Positions 13,668-15,384 of a DNA stretch of 15,384 nt are shown here, in pieces (position 1 is the stretch's first letter; every line of letters starts with the position of its first letter). A program made the translations under genes and the position numbers. A model generated the notes under the pieces. That model was given only the letters and a program-made list of their open reading frames with translations. It did not search any database and was not told where the DNA came from. The DNA is taken from the NCBI GenBank assembly GCA_045537295.1, contig JAZSPG010000065.1, positions 1 through 15,384 on the forward strand, given 5' to 3'. Origin of the DNA: Scatosoma sp045537295. Its GTDB lineage: Bacteria > Bacillota > Clostridia > Christensenellales > Borkfalkiaceae.

Positions 13668-14564
13668 ATGGATAAAGAAAAACTCGTATACTGGACGAAA
13701 ACGGCGCTCTTAATGCTCGTTTCTTCCTTTTTAATATCCTTTTCCGCGTACGCGCTTATCGCGCCCAACGAATTTACCGTCGGGGGCGCAAGCGGTATTG
13801 CCGTACTTTTGAACGTGGCGTTTAACCTGCCTCAAAGTATCGTGGTGTTTTGTTTGAATTTCCCCTTGGTCGTCGCAGGGTTCTTTTTCGTCAAGAAACG
13901 CTTTGCCGTGCTTTCTTGCGTACATACCACCTTGCAATCGCTTTGGCTTATCGGTTGGGAAAATTTATTCCCGAACTTTGAAATTGCGTTTACGGCAAGC
14001 GGGGATAAGATTTTTTCGGCAATCGCGACGGGGATTTGTATGGGTACGGCGGTCGCGCTTGCCTTCAAGGCAGGCGGAAGTACGGGCGGAATGGACATTC
14101 TCGCCGTCATTATCGGGCGCAAAGTCGGCGCGACGAGTATCGCGTGGATGCTGTTCATTATCAACGCGATTATCGTGGGTTGTTCCATCTTCGTATTCCA
14201 AGGCGAAACGCCCGCACTTACCCTTTTGCCGATTATGACTTCCGCGTTCGCGCTGTTTGTCACCAGTAAAATCAACGAGGCGGTTACCAACGGTTTTCAA
14301 TCGGCTATCGAGTTCCGTATCATCACGGACAAGCCCGACGAAATGGCACAGGCGGTTATGCAAGAACTCAACCACGGCGTCACCGCGTTACCAGCCGTGG
14401 GTATGTACACCAAGCACGACCACACAATGCTACTTTGCGTGGTAAACCGCAGGCAAGTCGCGACGCTCAAACGGGTGATTAAACAGGTAGACCCCCACTC
14501 GTTCGCGGTAATGGGTAACGTTTCGCAAGTGTTGGGCTTAGGCTTTTACAGCGAGGAACTGTAA
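13668..14564 (+). CDS. YitT-family membrane protein (DUF161 with DUF2179)
   Basis: 298 residues: a membrane part with about five to six helices (10-200) and a cytosolic C-terminal DUF2179 ferredoxin-like domain (about 210-290). Family marks are IAPNEFTVGGASGIAVLL at 31-48, KAGGSTGGMDILA at 134-146, and in the C-terminal domain HGVTALPAVGMYT near 236-248 and a closing DPHSFAVMGNVSQVLG. The family is abundant in Bacillota and its transport or sensory role is unproven. The ribosome binding site is weak (only GGA 11 bases before the ATG), so efficient translation may depend on flow from rplI, which ends 29 bases upstream. A terminator follows. Confidence 0.93.
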   Translation: MDKEKLVYWTKTALLMLVSSFLISFSAYALIAPNEFTVGGASGIAVLLNVAFNLPQSIVVFCLNFPLVVAGFFFVKKRFAVLSCVHTTLQSLWLIGWENLFPNFEIAFTASGDKIFSAIATGICMGTAVALAFKAGGSTGGMDILAVIIGRKVGATSIAWMLFIINAIIVGCSIFVFQGETPALTLLPIMTSAFALFVTSKINEAVTNGFQSAIEFRIITDKPDEMAQAVMQELNHGVTALPAVGMYTKHDHTMLLCVVNRRQVATLKRVIKQVDPHSFAVMGNVSQVLGLGFYSEEL

Positions 14565-14598
14565 ACGGCTGAACCCCTTGTAAAATCTGAAAAAGACG

Positions 14599-14626
14599 AA
14601 AAGCCGAACGCAAAGTCGGCTTTTTT
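14599..14626 (+). terminator. Terminator of the rplI-yitT unit
   Basis: AAAAGCCGA (14599-14607) pairs with TCGGCTTTT (14616-14624) around an eight-base loop, with a T-run to 14626. It starts about 35 bases after the yitT stop. Confidence 0.85.
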
Positions 14627-14661
14627 CCTATTCAAAGCGTTTTTATACCCCAAAAATCAAA

Positions 14662-14687
14662 AAAAACCTTTATTTTTCAAGGTTTTT
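14662..14687. terminator. AT-rich hairpin between yitT and HU genes
   Basis: AAAAACCTT (14662-14670) and AAGGTTTTT (14679-14687) pair around an eight-base loop, followed on the plus strand by CGCGATTTTTTT. It may be a back-up terminator that isolates the HU promoter from upstream transcription; the low GC makes it weak. Confidence 0.4.
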
Positions 14688-14703
14688 CGCGATTTTTTTC
14701 CGC

Positions 14704-14739
14704 TTGACACTTGACAAATGCATACGGATACTGTATAAT
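14704..14739 (+). promoter_or_regulatory. Full-consensus promoter of the HU gene
   Basis: TTGACA (14711-14716), exactly 17 bases, TATAAT (14734-14739), a 12/12 match. A second TTGACA lies at 14704-14709, making a seven-base tandem repeat of the -35 region. Start near 14746. This suits a highly expressed nucleoid protein. Confidence 0.92.
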
Positions 14740-14746
14740 AAAATTA

Positions 14747-14771
14747 CTTGAAAACCAAACGGATTTTCAAG
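14747..14771 (+). promoter_or_regulatory. 5'-terminal hairpin of the HU messenger
   Basis: CTTGAAAA (14747-14754) and TTTTCAAG (14764-14771) are perfect complements around nine bases, placed within a base or two of the predicted transcription start. Such a terminal stem can protect a message from decay; it could also be a DNA operator. The HU ribosome binding site is 12 bases beyond the stem and stays free. Confidence 0.5.
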
Positions 14772-14799
14772 AATTTACTAAAAAGGGGATTAAACTCTA

Positions 14800-15072
14800 A
14801 TGAACAAAGGCGAATTGATTAAGGCAATGGCAGAAAAGGCAGGTTTCACCAACAAGGACGCATCTACGGCGTACGAGGCGTTTGTAGAAGTAGTTACCGA
14901 AGCGTTGAAAGCGGGCGAAAAAGTACAACTCGTAGGTTTTGGTACTTTTGAAGTGAAAGAAGTTGCGGAAAAAGTAGGTATCAACCCTCAAACGAAAGAA
15001 AAGGTTGCTATCCCTGCTTGCAAGAAACCCGTTATGAAGTTTGGTAAGGCTTACAAAGACCTTTTCAACTAA
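14800..15072 (+). CDS. HU-family nucleoid DNA-binding protein
   Basis: A 90-residue HU monomer that dimerises and bends DNA. The dimerisation body (1-50) is typical: MNKGELIKAMAEKAGF, then GEKVQLVGFGTFEV around 39-52. In the DNA-binding arm, Pro63 in the NPQT motif is kept, but the usual arginines at 53, 55, 58 and 61 are Lys, Val, Lys and Ile (KEVAEKVGIN), and the arm contains acidic residues. The C-terminal helix (KFGKAYKDLF) is normal. DNA contacts by the arm should therefore be weaker or different. AAGGGG precedes the ATG; the promoter is a full consensus, and a strong terminator follows the stop. Confidence 0.94.
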   Translation: MNKGELIKAMAEKAGFTNKDASTAYEAFVEVVTEALKAGEKVQLVGFGTFEVKEVAEKVGINPQTKEKVAIPACKKPVMKFGKAYKDLFN

Positions 15073-15089
15073 TCATTTGACGACAAGCT

Positions 15090-15121
15090 AAAAAACCGAC
15101 GCATATCCGCGTCGGTTTTTT
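15090..15121. terminator. Bidirectional terminator between the HU gene and trpS
   Basis: A perfect 13-bp stem (AAAAAACCGACGC at 15090-15102 with 15109-15121) around ATATCC. Its A and T flanks give a T-run on both strands, serving the convergent HU gene and trpS. Confidence 0.92.
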
Positions 15122-15139
15122 CTTTTTGCTTACACTCGT

Positions 15140-15384
15140 TTACTCAAAATAATTTATCTTCATTGCGCGTTTTACTTTTGCAAGCGTTTGCGACGCCGTT
15201 TCGCGCGCCTTTTCGCTACCCGCTTTCAGCATTTCCCAAACGGCAGGAATGTCCTTAGCAAGCGCTTCTCTGCGCGTTCTAATCGGCTCTAAGGTTTCCT
15301 GCATTACCGCGTTGAGTAATTTTTTTACCTTCATATCGCCCAAACCACCGCGTTCGTAATGCGCGCGAAGTTCTTCTAAATTTG
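15140..15384 (-). CDS. trpS: Tryptophanyl-tRNA synthetase, C-terminal part (runs off right edge)
   Basis: The final 81 codons of a class I aminoacyl-tRNA synthetase that charges tRNA-Trp. The visible part begins NLEELRAHYERGGLGDMKVK and matches the conserved TrpS C-terminal region: GGLGDMKVKKLLN, then LEPIRTRRE, and the closing KRAMKINYF before TAA at 15140-15142. This helical domain contacts the tRNA anticodon and the dimer partner. The HIGH and KMSKS motifs lie outside the window. The frame is intact to the edge, and an internal Met at 15341-15343 is not the start. Confidence 0.93.
   Translation of the reverse strand, partial: NLEELRAHYERGGLGDMKVKKLLNAVMQETLEPIRTRREALAKDIPAVWEMLKAGSEKARETASQTLAKVKRAMKINYFE

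Overview
The window looks like chromosomal DNA of an uncultured member of the Bacillota, most likely class Clostridia. The evidence is gene content and order: obgE-yhbY, rpmE-DUF1385-prmC-prfA, a DUF1540 Cys-rich protein, a PfoR-like PTS_EIIC_2 permease and a YitT protein. Promoters are sigma-A type with 17-bp spacing, and the Shine-Dalgarno sites are strong AGGAGG-like. A placement near Christensenellales-type gut lineages is only a guess. Most of the window is housekeeping sequence. I did not find a convincing new defence or mobile system.

Layout. Positions 1-179 (minus strand) carry the 3' end of one phage-like ORF and the 5' end of another. These abut, and are partly read through by, a sugar O-acetyltransferase gene that loses its C-terminal third at about position 175; this is either a real insertion or rearrangement or an assembly chimera. 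Positions 548-2792 (minus) hold obgE-yhbY-grpE, read from one extended -10 promoter, with the truncated acetyltransferase behind grpE. Positions 2882-4169 are a divergent pair, a LysR regulator and a three-TM PQ-loop/SemiSWEET-like protein, whose two near-consensus promoters interlock and sit next to palindromic operator candidates. Positions 4216-9276 (minus) are one tight gene series: a DUF1385-PrmC fusion, prfA, a Gfo/Idh/MocA oxidoreductase, and an unrecognised two-TM protein with a possible degenerate Nudix-like domain. rpmE (9381-9584) precedes this series and is separated from it by a hairpin terminator.

From 9685 to 11386 a plus-strand operon encodes a zinc-less medium-chain dehydrogenase homologue and a YfcE-type phosphodiesterase, followed by a strong terminator. 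Positions 11387-11615 are non-coding with internal repeats. An orphan PTS IIC permease (minus) and a 56-residue DUF1540 protein (minus) follow. On the plus strand rplI and a YitT-family membrane protein form a unit, then HU has its own perfect-consensus promoter. The right edge holds the 3' end of trpS (minus), which converges on HU across a bidirectional terminator.

Functional links. PrmC methylates the GGQ glutamine of release factors, and RF1 is encoded directly behind it. obgE, yhbY, rpmE, rplI and trpS serve ribosome assembly and translation. The accessory pieces worth following up are the phage/acetyltransferase junction, the DUF1385-PrmC fusion, the two-TM protein coupled to the oxidoreductase, the interlocked LysR/PQ-loop promoters, and an HU whose DNA-binding arm has no arginines.
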